Shown here: positions 23,163-33,360 of the stretch, in pieces | Position numbering within the stretch: position 1 is the stretch's first letter | How the letters are laid out: each line of letters starts with the position of its first letter | Source of the DNA: Amborella trichopoda | Taxonomy: Eukaryota; Streptophyta; Magnoliopsida; Amborellales; Amborellaceae | Direction of reading: 5' to 3' | NCBI RefSeq assembly: GCF_000471905.2 | Contig: NW_006495044.1 | Location: forward strand, 4,088,207-4,152,206 | DNA length: 64,000 bases | Program-made: the position numbers and the translations under genes | Notes under the pieces: generated by a model | Seen by the model: the letters and a program-made list of their open reading frames with translations, nothing else | Databases searched by the model: none | Told to the model about the DNA's origin: nothing

Positions 23163-23343
23163 TGTCACGCCCCAAGTTCACTAACATTCTCGAGGTATGA
23201 CATACTATTCTTATATTATCTTTATACTATCTATGTAGACTCGAAATATACTGGGCTCTGCCCGCGCAGGTTCAAATCCTGCTATCAATTATTAAGAATA
23301 GTCAGTCGCACCTCGGGAATGTTGGTGAACTTGAGGCATGATA
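23163..23343. mobile_element. Foldback (MITE-like) insertion with tRNA-like T-arm
   Basis: A 181-bp segment with near-symmetrical arms of about 50 bases: left 23163-23213, right 23291-23343 reverse-complemented, around 85% alike by eye. Its termini are TGTCACGCC and GGCATGATA. The five bases GTTAG stand on both sides (23158-23162 and 23344-23348), so it is a clean insertion into the pol region of X. The 77-base loop holds GCAGGTTCAAATCCTGC (23266-23282), a perfect T-arm with a B-box. I do not recognise the family; a five-base duplication is unusual for common MITE groups. Confidence 0.75.
23266..23282 (+). other. tRNA T-arm-like hairpin with B-box
   Basis: Five-base stem GCAGG/CCTGC around the seven-base loop TTCAAAT. 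GGTTCAAATCC fits the RNA polymerase III B-box. No acceptor, D or anticodon arm could be found around it, so it is not a tRNA gene. Confidence 0.6.
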
Positions 23344-23348
23344 GTTAG

Positions 23349-24726
23349 CCTTCAGAAATTCTCTGTATTCATGTTTTTCTGCAAGTGGCACGACAACGAA
23401 GATGAACGTGGGTATCAGGTCAGCGTCGTCACCCAAATTTATTTCCTCAAAATCGTCAACCATGGCCTGTCCGCTGTCTTTTAAGATTTCCAGAGCTTCC
23501 TCTATTTCTTCTGCTTCAGGTGAGGACGTGTCTCCATTTGGTTCGTGTGTTCCATCTGTTGACACCGGGTGCCCTTGATCAGCTCGATCGGGCCCCATCA
23601 TTTATTAGGATTCTTGGTCAAAGGTTTCTCCTTAGGTGCATTCCTGAAGGGGTATGGGTGCTTCTCGTGAGGACGTCACATGAGAAACTTGTTCGGCAGG
23701 GGAAGGCCATGGGGGCAAGTCTGGGCGTCCTGGGTAATCAATGCCCTCTTTTTGGTGAAGTAAAGAAGTCGTGGCTTGAATGAAGGCAAAGGGTGCTATC
23801 ATCCCTTTACTGTCGTTCAATCCCTAGTTTCAGTGGGGCTCATAATCCATTTTCTTCATGATTTGATGAGCTTCTGAACTATATAAGTCCCACTTGGGAA
23901 TGACAGCGACCTCTAGGAGGGGATTATTCTGTGGGTTTATTCGTATGGCTACTTCCTGAGTTTCTGGAGTGAACCCGGGTAAGAGTTCAGAGGCACATCT
24001 TAGGGGGGTTTCTTCCTCCATTTTAGCCTTCCCTTTCCTTACGACCTCTGCTTGGTCAAGTAAATCTTGTTCACGCTTCTCCACAATTGGTGTTGAGGCT
24101 TGCGTTTGAGCCTCATGTTGCTGATCGCAGATGCTGGGGGAATCATGAGTAGGGGAGGATGGTCCACTCCTGGTCTCTTGATGAGTGGGTTTTGTCTCTA
24201 CCAGGGAGGTAGGGAAGCGCAGGGTTTTCTAGGGGTTTTGCACCTAACTCAGGGGTTTGACCTCCCCCTCCTATCTTTCGAGGACCAGGATAAACAGAGT
24301 TTCAGGAATCTGAAGGGTCCTGAGAGAGTTTGATATAGACCATGTTTGTCGTTTCGATGTATAGCCTCTCAGGTATTTGTAGTACCTTGAGCTTTTTGTC
24401 AGCATGGTCAGTCGACGTCTTCTTCTCAATTTTCAATGAGGTTGTGATGTGTAGAACTTTTCGGTCTGGTTTCTGTCTAGCTTCACTTCCGTGCGCTGCC
24501 TCAGTTTTGAGAAAGGTGGGAATGTGTAACCTTTTCATGCCTTTTTTAGCGTGAACAACTGCAAATGTCTGTGGGATTAGATCTGTATCCGTGACTTTAT
24601 TGTTCTTATCTTTGGTCTCCGTCGTTAGGGGTTCTTGTGTTGAGGGAATTCGGGGCGAACCCCCCTTCTCGTCTTTTTAGCTTGGCATATCTGCGGCGAG
24701 ATTCCCATCCACTGACGTTAAGGAGA
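23349..24726 (-). pseudogene. Protease-RT linker of element X
   Basis: Frames 23302-23601 and 23830-24084. The first contains MVDDFEEINLGDDADLIPTFI, the conserved stretch immediately before RT in these elements. The second repeats the AHQIM-K-K-M-D-Y-E-P pattern of element A. In between the DNA is degraded (24100-24726, with no clear frame). No domain function is known to me; it is a polyprotein linker. Confidence 0.6.
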
Positions 24727-25430
24727 TTACCGACCTGTATCTTTTCTCGTCTTGAAAAAGGTAGTCGAGAGACTTTGCCATGCCTTCAACATCTTTGTGG
24801 AGGTTGGAGTGGTCTCCCTTAACCTCGGATTTAGGCTTCCTTTTACCAAGGTCTCAGGCTTTTCGGGCCGCATTGGATTCGCAAAGTAGTACTTCACGTC
24901 AATGTGTTGTGATTCAGCAATGGGGAACGACCTCTTATCAGCGTAGACGGTGTGTTGCTTCCCGTCTCGTCTGCACTTGAAACATTGATGGAGGGTGGAT
25001 GGGACCACTCCTTACTCATGGAGCCAAGGGCAACTGAGTAGGATGTTGTTAGAGGTGTCGACTCGAATAACATGGAACAATGTAGTGGCATTCAAATTTT
25101 TAATTTTGGGCTTGAGCCGATTGTTCCAGCCTACTTCTGCTCGCACTGGTTAAATCCTTGTACGGTTATGGCCGTTGATTTGAGTTGGTTTGTGCTTAGA
25201 CCGAGCCATCTGAGGATTCTTCGAGGCATTAAATTTACTACTGATCCCCCATCCAGCATGATCCGGTTGATCTGACAGGCGTGGAGCACGCCCGTCACCA
25301 AGAGGGGTCGATTATGTAATCTGTGTCCCAGTTGTTGAGTACCATGGGGTCCACTTCGATCTACTTGACCTCAGTCTCATATACCTCCGGAGTGGAGAGT
25401 GCCGGTAAGAGAGCCATTCAGAAATCTTTG
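24727..25430 (-). pseudogene. Retropepsin-like protease of element X
   Basis: Near 25240-25320 the minus strand encodes RPLLVTGVLHACQINRIM followed by L-D-G-G-S and VVNLMPRRIL, the aspartic protease active site with the Gly that element A has lost. The flap ITVQGFNQ follows near 25150. The C-terminal part continues to 24727-25008 with VPSTLHQCFKCRRDGKQ. Stops and shifts break it into at least three pieces. Confidence 0.75.
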
Positions 25431-26050
25431 GAAAACATAAGGGCTTCATAGACGTTAAGGAGAGCAAGGAGTTCCCTTAGATGTCCAACTACATCATACT
25501 AGATTTTATCAGCCTCATGAGGGGTAGCCCTTTGGTTTTCACCACTCTTGGAGGGGCGAGCTGCGACGGAGAATTTTTCAGCAGCGAGGGATTCGCCGTG
25601 TTCGCTTGTGAAGTTTCGGTCACCATTACGCCTTCAGGTCGAGTAGATGAATTAGGGGATACTGCCGTGATTTGAGCATGAGGGATAGGATGGGTGGGGA
25701 TTGTGCCGACACGGTTGTTTGGGCATAGTTGGAGGCGTATTTGGCCGTGGGGGTAAAATATTCTCAGTTTATTCTGACCCAGAGGTGGGTCGTTGAGAAG
25801 GCTTGGACTCTAGATAGGGGACTAGTGGCAGTCCTAGATGTTTCAAGGTTTTGGAGGAGGGGATTCTTGGGTCTGACCTGAACTTCCTGCCAGATTGCAG
25901 TCGCATTTGATCGACTGGAGATGCAACATATCCCTGATGGAACGCCAGCAAGTAGCAAGGTATCAACTGCGAGGAACTGGGTCTGCCTGGATTCTCCGAC
26001 GCATTCTCAGGCAAAGGCCGTTGAAAATCCACTGCTACAGAGTTTGACAC
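25431..26050 (-). pseudogene. Pre-protease linker of element X
   Basis: 25769-26050 contains a Pro/Ser-rich stretch (PRIPSSKTLKHLGLPL) matching the linker before protease in A and C. It is degraded. No gag sequence follows upstream. Confidence 0.5.
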
Positions 26051-27177
26051 TCAAAGGCCTTAGGACCAACGTTGTGGTCGGTTGCGACAGCAAAACGCTC
26101 GAGATTGGGCTCCCTCTATTTGCTCATGATGGCCTTGAGGTTGAGGGGTTAACCAGACGGGTTCGACATCCCGTGTTCTGACATCGGGACTTTGGGTGAC
26201 ACCATCGACTCCGAATTCCCCCGCATGCTGCAGTGGGTAGAAACGATTCCTCTTTAACAGGTTTTCTGAAGTTTAAAGGCTCACAATAGTCTATTGTGGT
26301 TCTCCCCTCTTTGCGTGAGAGGCCGGTCGGGTGGTTACCTTCAGTGTGTCCTTCTTCTGATCGATGGGGCGCCTGTTCATGCACATGTGTGTACGATCTA
26401 TCGGAGTGCTTGGGATGGTATTAGACCCATCCCTTCGTGCTGCATAGGATTGGGCACTTGGAATGCTTGCCCGGTTGGCTTGGTGGGCCTTATGGCCTTC
26501 GACATGCATGTGTAGGGGTTTTCGTGACGTTTGGTTGATCCGAAGGTCATGTGCTCGCCTGGGTCTACCCTCTGGGTTGCCCCGAGCGATGAGTTCATTA
26601 TGTGGCATGCAGGCGGCCGACGGACTATGTCTATGTGGTGAGTTTGGGTCTAAGGCAACCCACAATGGGTGAAGGGATCGAGATGGGCTGCCATCTATCT
26701 TGATTTGTCACAGCGATGGTATGTGCGAAGGAGGATGGACACGTGCTAATGGTGCGCGGTACGGGTAGACCTACTTTATTGGTGCCTGTGGAGGTAGCAA
26801 CCCCATTGGGGTCCACCGAGCGCAAAGGAAGAGCGGCGGGGAGCCTGCACCTGGGTTTACAGCTGACAAGGTGCTAGTCGTGAGGACGTGGGGGAGTGGC
26901 TGCAGCGCAGCCCTTAGAGTTAACCTTAGTCGGTTCTCTCCGGATATGGGCGGAGGAAGGAGTAGGGGCATGGATGCCCACACTTCGAGTTATCCTAGGT
27001 TGGACTAGGACAGCAGGACTAGCTAATCTGCTCGTGGAAGAGTGAGTCATCGATATGGGGATGAGAAATTCCTCGATTTGGAGGAGAGAAGAAGAGTGGG
27101 AATTCATGGAAATTTTAGAAAGAGAGGAGAAGAGGGTTTTCGTCTGAAAACAGTCCGAGCTAACTACATAGTGGTGT
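26051..27177 (-). other. Leader of element X, gag absent
   Basis: About 1.1 kb between PBS and the protease linker. Overlapping short frames here (up to 130 codons) show none of the gag motifs seen in A, C and F. It is GC-rich and resembles the leaders of A and C only in general character. Confidence 0.55.
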
Positions 27178-27196
27178 GTCCCCAGTGGAGTCGCCA
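27178..27196 (-). other. Primer binding site of element X
   Basis: TGGCGACTCCACTGGGGAC on the minus strand, identical to element A, two bases from the LTR end. Confidence 0.85.
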
Positions 27197-27198
27197 GT

Positions 27199-28318
27199 TG
27201 GTCGGGGGCTTGATTTTCTCTTGATTTCTCATGCGGGGCACGAGGAGAAAATCGTCTCTCAAACAACTGCTGAAGGCTTGCGCGTGTGACGTGTTAGGTG
27301 ATAAGCACCCGTACTTTCTCGAGCGTGGATAGACTACCAACAAAGAGAAAGATTTTAAGACGAGAGAAGGTCAATTTACTCACCTCGTCGCTGCGGGTTC
27401 GTGGGACACGTCCAGACGGTTCGCCCTCTTAGATCAGTTACGAAAGCCCTCCGACTGTTCACCAGCAAGGTTTGGTCAGGGACTATCTTCAGATGTTATC
27501 AACTCTTTTCTCCCCTCTCAAGTTTAAATTTCAATGGATGTCTCGATTCTTCTCTCCTGGGTAGGCTCTCTTCCAACGATGTTTCTTTGGATGGTCGAAC
27601 CGGCGAGTGGGGGGTTTTCTTGGTTCGGTTAAACTGGCTTGGAAAAGAGGGGGCCAGACACCGCTGCACGTTAGTTTGAGCCCTTCGACTTGCTCGCACC
27701 CACGCAGTTTCACACGTGTGAGGGATTACGTGTTTAGAGGGGAAGAGAGAAGGTTCATGTGTATCTTCAAGAGAAGAGAGGTGTGTACCCACACGATCGG
27801 GGGTATTTCTCTTTTGTAAAAGTTTTCTCTCTCCTCTCTTTAGGATGCTAGGGTTAAGAGAAAAGACAAGCAAAAGCAAGCGTAATGCATCTTCTTTATT
27901 GAATTGTAATCCCCTTTTTCACAATTGACCTAAGCTTGTTTATATAGAGTTCTCACCAAACAGGGGTGGTTACTAAAAAACTAAGCCTAAATATAATTAA
28001 AATAAAGTCCCAAAATTGGGTACAATGACCAAACTAACCTTAAACTCTTTTGTGCAAATGACAGACTTGTCCTTTCCTGAGGAGCCCTTTGTCATTGTCA
28101 AACTTCGAGAGCTCTTTCCGGGTACTTGCAGCATGAGTTTGGTCAATCTATTGTTATATTCTTGATGTTCGTTTTCTTGTGATTGTTTTGATATATTTTG
28201 ATGGTGATGAGGGAAGGAGTCCGGTTAGTTTTATGAACTCTTTGGTGGTTTCTTTTATGATCTGCAGTGTCTCTATGTTGATTGCGAGCCTAGGGAAGGT
28301 CTTTTCAATGTTTTTACA
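27199..28318 (-). repeat. 5' LTR of element X (outer border uncertain)
   Basis: On the plus strand it begins TGGTCGGGG next to the PBS. It shares with LTRs A and C the block CCCTCTTAGATCA ... AAAGCCC (27429) and, further on, a TATA box (27938-27946) followed by A/T-rich sequence with TTTGTGCAAATGACAGACTTG, like CAAAATGATAGATTTG in LTR A. No second copy lies in the window, so the outer end, set at an ACA near 28318, is a guess. Confidence 0.55.
27938..27946 (-). promoter_or_regulatory. Probable TATA box of LTR X
   Basis: The minus strand reads CTATATAAA in the same relative place as the boxes in LTRs A and C, between the U3 side and the leader side of the LTR. Confidence 0.5.
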
Positions 28319-29054
28319 ATAGGTTTAGTTTGCTTTTTTTTGTTTGTCTTTATTCTGTGATATTTCTTTGGGTTTTCGGGAGATCACCAGAAGAGAGATT
28401 TTGACGACAGGGGATTTTGTTTTCTTCTGTGGCCTTGGGTTTCGTGCCTTTTCTATTTTGTTTTGAATGCCGCTTGTCGTGTAGACTTGTGTCTCTTTTT
28501 GGAAGTATTCTTTTGGTCCTAGTTTGCGCATGGCTGAGTTCTCTATGGGGGCCAAGACGTCCTTCTGCAGATTCCGATGTCCATGGATTCAGGCCATCTT
28601 TCTTCCTTTGCAGGGCAGACTTATCTTCACGTTTGCTCGTTAGGAGGACGAAGCCGTTGAGGCTTTGTCGGCGTTTGAGGCCTCGGCCACTCTTGTGCTA
28701 CAAGGATGGAGTCGCGAACTCATCAAGGAATGGCTAGAAATCTCCATGGCCGTCGACTGGTTTGGTGAGGTTGTGCGGCGAAAACCTGCCTCTACCCTAC
28801 TCGCGATGGTCCGGGCTTAGTGCCGCTGGGTTGACCTGATTGAGCCCAAGCCCACTTCTTTTGGAAGTTGATGATAGCGGATTTTTAACGTATCTATCCA
28901 GTCCTATGTACACAGTGGCGGCATAAGACTTTGTGTCTTGGACGTGCAGGTGTTTTCACGTGGTTGTTCTGGTTCGAGGCTTATTCTCGGCTACTGTTCT
29001 CGTGCGATTGTGTCTTGCGTGCCTTTGTGACTAGGTTGTAGCAGGCTCTCTCCT
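28319..29054. other. Unassigned sequence right of element X
   Basis: T/G-rich on the plus strand. A 106-codon frame (28417-28737) shows no known motif. It may include the rest of LTR X or the 3' part of another element. Nothing firmer can be said. Confidence 0.4.
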
Positions 29055-29738
29055 TTATTTGCTTGAGGGACTAAGGTACGTTAAAAATGATGTATAACAC
29101 ACTCGACTCCAGGTTCGTTGGTGGAAAGTCATCAATTTTATCACTAACCCGAGATGATAGAGCTTTTGTCTCAGCAATGTGACATCTAAGGATGACCATG
29201 CCAGCCTCAATTCATGGAGCGAAATCCCTCCAAGAGGGATGTCTTCTCCCTCCTCCAGCGTGTAAGTCTGAAGGGTCGGGTCAAAGCCTTCTCTATACAA
29301 CAAGTCACTCTTCAGCTTCCCTAAGAGACCTTTGGTATAGCCAAAGATGGAAGGTTGATCTGGGAAGAAGTCAAGCAAAGGACCAATAGACAAATTTAGC
29401 GTTGGGGAAATCAAGCCTTCTTGTTTCGAAATTTCTCCCGCCTCTTGAGCTAACTCCCCTATGATCCTCTTGAGCTGGGAAGCCCATGGTACACCAAAGG
29501 CCGTCAGATTTGTTGTCGTTCTCTCTAAGAAGTCTGAAAGCTGTATCAATTCCTCGAGAGAAGATCTGCCTGGAAGACGGTGGACAACATTTAGAAGTTC
29601 CTTCCCATAATCCATCATCCCGATATCAGCACTCAAATAGTCTAACCCCTCTATCTGGGTGGAAAATGGGATCCTTAATTGCTCGAGAATGATACCCCCA
29701 TGGGTAAACCAAGGGTGTGTGAAGAGCACTCGACCCAA
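29055..29738 (-). CDS. Unrecognised 227-codon ORF, possibly another antisense-type ORF
   Basis: One uninterrupted frame from ATG (29738) to stop (29055), rare in this decayed window. The product is Leu-rich and mixed helical, without signal peptide or transmembrane segment, with a repeated LLG/LL-x-R pattern, SSLEELIQLSDFLERT in the middle and EEGEDIPLGGISLHEL near residue 170. No catalytic motif stands out. It lies upstream of the plus-strand PPT/LTR of element E and on the opposite strand, the position in which an antisense ORF would be expected. I see no convincing similarity to the A or X units except a short S-L-E-E-L. Chance openness or a host gene fragment cannot be excluded. Confidence 0.45.
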   Translation of the reverse strand: MGRVLFTHPWFTHGGIILEQLRIPFSTQIEGLDYLSADIGMMDYGKELLNVVHRLPGRSSLEELIQLSDFLERTTTNLTAFGVPWASQLKRIIGELAQEAGEISKQEGLISPTLNLSIGPLLDFFPDQPSIFGYTKGLLGKLKSDLLYREGFDPTLQTYTLEEGEDIPLGGISLHELRLAWSSLDVTLLRQKLYHLGLVIKLMTFHQRTWSRVCYTSFLTYLSPSSK

Positions 29739-30200
29739 TGGCGTAAGTTAGCTATCCTCTCCGATCGTGGTGGCTGATTCGAGGATGATGGCTTGTCTGA
29801 GTTGATGTTAACCGCATGCCCCAGGTCCTCTTTGACCATCATCACAAGCGACAATGATTATCGTATCCTCTGGGGTGTTGTTGCCCACAGGATTTCTCAT
29901 CCGTGGGCCACCAGAGACCCTGGCCACATGACATGTAGTCATTCGACGAGGCATGTCACCAGCAACATCAAAGAAGCTAAGTCCCATATAAGCTTATAGG
30001 GCACTATGAGCTTACGAGAAAGAAAACAAGAGAGTATGGGCTTAACAAAAATTCGTCATCATCTCCTCTATAAACAGGACCTTTGACAAGCAAGGTGCTC
30101 AGCTAATCCGAGACACCCCGGAGGATACTTCAAGAACTGAACTATGGGACTTACCCAAGCCAATCGAACCCCAGTAGAGCCCCTTTCTATCCAGGTGAGA
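29739..30200. other. Region with plus-strand TATA box, no gene seen
   Basis: CTCTATAAACAGGACC at 30067-30082 resembles the TCCTCTATAAAAGG text at position 20 and reads on the plus strand. No frame of more than 68 codons lies here. It could be a promoter of a plus-strand LTR or unit, but nothing downstream supports that. Confidence 0.35.
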
Positions 30201-30204
30201 TCCA

Positions 30205-30440
30205 TGCATAAACGCTTAAAATGCTTAATGAGTACTAAAACTGCTTGAAAAGCACTAAACATACCTAAAAAGCATTAAAAAAGCACCAAAAGCAATAAAA
30301 ATGCTTAAAATGCATTAAAAAAAGCTTTTAAAGCATTGAGAATGCTTAAATAGCATTGAAAATTCTTGTCAGTGTGAAAAATGCTTCAACCAACATTAAA
30401 GTGCTTAATGAGCATAAAAAAATGCTTAAGGGGCATGCAA
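30205..30440. repeat. GCATTAAAA / AATGCTT short-motif cluster
   Basis: Some fifteen to twenty copies of AATGCTT(A) and AGCATTAAAA alternate at 15-25 base spacing, each the approximate reverse complement of the other. The DNA is strongly A-rich on the plus strand. I know no family for it. Confidence 0.75.
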
Positions 30441-31929
30441 AATGAAGAAAGCATGGAAAAGAAGCGAAAATAATGAGAAAAGATGGAAGATTCTAGGCTT
30501 ACCAAAGCCGGGTGTGCTGGACATTCCCGCCATCAAGCCCTCCACATTTGAGATAAGCCCCCTTGAAAATTCCTACAACCCACTTTCTCACACTACAAAG
30601 AGCTCTCCCACTTTCTCTCACTAAAATTTAAAAAATGAGTGAGAATGGTTGAAAATGGACCCCCTTTAACTCATTTATACCTCTTCAAAAAGGTCACTTT
30701 TCCCTTCCTCTCCCATTACTCCTCAGAAGCCAAATATTCCAACATAGACTACTACCTAAAAAGTGGTCATCTTAAAAAAGGTGAGGGCTTTCTATTGAAA
30801 GGTAATAAACTAAAAAGACACCTTTACCCTTGGGAGTACCCCTTTGATAGAAATTAGAACATGGGAAAACCGTCAACTACGGGCAAATGACATCGGATTC
30901 GCATCGGATTCACATGAAACTGGCACCAATGCGTACAAAAAAATTGGACTAGTGAGAGGGTCCCCACTCATCAGCCAAAGGAGGGCTTCGAGTCGGACTG
31001 TGGGCTCACAAAGGAACCTACGGACCCTACTCTCTCGTCTCTCTTCTCTCTCCATTTGCACACGTGCCGAGCCAGGCCTTTGGCCCGAGCCCAAGCCCAA
31101 GCCCACCCCTTCTCTCCCTCATGTACACCCCTTCACTCCCTCACGTGCGCTCTCCCTTTCCCCTCTACGTGTGGGCCAAGCCGGGTCTCTGACCTGAGCC
31201 CCACCCCGCAGGCTCGCCTCTCTCTCCCTCTTGCACACACGTCACCCCTCTCACGCGTGCGCCACGCTCTCTCTTCCCTGAGCGCCTCTCTTTCCTCACG
31301 CTCTTCCTTTCTCTCTCCCTCACGAATTTCTCTCTCATTACCACTCTCTCCCCCTTGCGTGCACGCATCTTTCATCGTACGTGAATCATTCTCTCTTTCC
31401 CCAGTCACACATATCTCTCTCCACACGCACTTCTCTTTTTCCTACCCTTCCATCTCACTCATCCCATTGAGACCTCTCTCAAATACCCCTAACTTTCGAC
31501 TATCCCCAATACCTCACTAAGCATTTACCCCAAGCTATCATACTATTTACCATTTTAAAATACCAAAACCACCATTAAAACCTTCATCAACACCATTAAT
31601 CACTTTAGGCTACCCAAACCACTTAAATTAACCCCTCCATATTGGAGGTCCATTAACCTCATTAAATTCCATTGCACCAATTTACCCTAAAGCACCGTTC
31701 CAAACCACGACTGGGTGCTTATACCCTAAACTGCCATGATACCCAGTGGATCCTCACCATAAATTAAGCCTCATTTAAAATTGAGAATGAGCCCTCTCAC
31801 CTTAATCGCCACTTTTCATCCCCAATCAGCCTTATCAAATGCACTTATAGCCCTATATCAGCCTCAAAAACACCACTTTAAGACCACCTCCTACCTTCAT
31901 CATCAAGGTGAGACCTTCCCATCACCCAT
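30441..31929. other. Non-coding DNA, CT-rich in its middle
   Basis: 31020-31460 is CT-rich with CCCTC/CTCTC runs, like transcript leaders of LTRs. Frames of 97-154 codons here follow from that composition (Ser/Leu/Pro on one strand, Arg/Glu on the other). Left of it, AT-rich text without genes. It stands where the GTTTAAGGTCAT repeat region of A and C would be and may be a separate inserted LTR; I could not find a partner copy. Confidence 0.4.
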
Positions 31930-33343
31930 TCCATTATATATATGAGCGGACATGGTCATGAAACCATGGGTAAAAATATGCAAAAAGAAAGAACCGGACA
32001 TGGCGAAAACCTGAAAGGGCGCCATGAGTAAAAATAGAAAAGACAGACATAGCCATGAAGCTATGTGCAAAAGCATTCATAAAGGGAAACCGCGTATGGT
32101 GAAAACTCGAAAGGGCATCATGTGTAAAAATAGAAATAAAGATGGATGTGACCATAAAGTCACGGGTAAAAGAGCCCAATAAAAGAAGGAAGTTGGTGAA
32201 AACCATTTTATAATGCTGCTTTCACTCAGTTCAGGTGATAACATGAAAGGGCGCTTTGACCAATAAGCATGTTGATACAATATTCGTCCTCACAGGCAAC
32301 TTCAGCCAGCATTCCAGACAAAGTTTTGGTAGTTTGGGAGTCAATACCCCTCAAGAGGGTACCCTACTACTGAAATAAAAAGAGCTCAAGGAAATTCCAA
32401 TAACTTTGGGACGATCCATGAAAGGGGCCTCGAAGTCAAAAAAATCAACAAGATGGCAAGTCATAACAGCCCCTTGCCTAAGGAGCTCCTTCCAAGAAGT
32501 CACCAAAAACAAGAAAGTCATGCCGACAAGTCAAGGCAAGTGCTCCCAAAAGGCAGTTGACTGTCAAGCCAGACCAATACCTCCCCCGACATCCAGGTTA
32601 ACAGTCTTACTAAGGTTCCCAGTTGTTGATGGTTTAGACTTTCCAGGATGGCCAACAAAAAACCTCTGACTAAATCCAGTAGACTGGGGTTCAAGCCCCA
32701 AAGAAGTCGTCTCACCAAAATCCCCAGTTGTCGATGGTTCAGACTTTTCAGGATGGCCAACAAAAAGCCCTTGACTGAATTCGGTAGATTGGGGCCCAAA
32801 GAGGCACCCCGCCTGTCAAACAAGTTCCAAACCCTGGTGTAGTAGTTCATAGGCCCCGTAAAGGGCCCTCAACTGTCTATCCGAAACACAAGCTTTAGCT
32901 AAAGTGGGAAGAAATTCCTTAAGCAGGGCCCCCACCAAGAGACTGAAAATCAAAAGCCTGACCGATTGGGAAGAAAATCCTTAAGCAAGGCCTTTGTCTA
33001 TCAGGCAAGCCCTGATTCTGACAAGATTGGGTCTACAAGCCCTTAAGCAAGGCCCTCAGTTGTTGGACCAAAAAAGAACTGCTAAAGTGGGAAGAAAGCC
33101 CTTAAGCAAGGCACCACTAGTGGCTCAAGTCCATTCTTCCCCAAAAGTCTTGATGATTCTGGTTCTTCAAGACCTTAAACAAGGCCTCAAGTTGTCGAAG
33201 CACCTCGGTCATCCCCCAAGGAAGAAGCACGGCACGATTCCCCTTCAATGGTCGTGTTGGTTCCGATAGTAAAGAAGAAAACGAAAGTTGAATGACCAAT
33301 TATGATTCTGAGTGTTGCTCTTCTCTCTTCTCTCGAAGAACAA
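31930..33343 (+). other. 3' region of element E, reverse-complement of the A and C 3' regions
   Basis: 31940-32180 repeats GGACATGG-x-x-ATGAAACCATGGGTAAAAA-type units. These are the reverse complement of 39890-40070 in C and 4970-5160 in A. 32280-33340 continues in the same sense toward the polypurine tract. This shows a plus-oriented element of the same family. Frames here are chance. Confidence 0.7.
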
Positions 33344-33360
33344 CATTCGGCGGGGTAAGC
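33344..33360 (+). other. Polypurine tract of element E
   Basis: CATTCGGCGGGGTAAGC immediately precedes an LTR start TGTTATAGG. It is nearly identical to the tracts of A and C read on their minus strands. Confidence 0.75.

Larger units (their letters stand above)
18391..28318 (-). mobile_element. Element X: Tat-type Ty3/gypsy retrotransposon lacking gag
   Basis: Minus-strand order: 5' LTR (from 27199 upward), PBS, short leader, protease, RT, RNase H, integrase, and the antisense unit on the plus strand. Between PBS and the protease linker only about 1.1 kb remains, without any gag motif; gag plus leader takes about 4 kb in elements A and C. The 3' LTR is not seen: element A lies where the region upstream of the antisense unit would be. 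The right border at about 28318 is uncertain. Integrase and RNase H carry changed catalytic residues. Confidence 0.75.

Noticed and set aside
23266..23282. A tRNA gene
   Set aside because: Only a T-arm is present. No acceptor, D or anticodon arms could be paired.
28417..28737. 106-codon plus ORF with hydrophobic N-terminus
   Set aside because: Composition (Phe, Leu, Cys, Arg) follows T-rich DNA. No homologous frame or context supports it.
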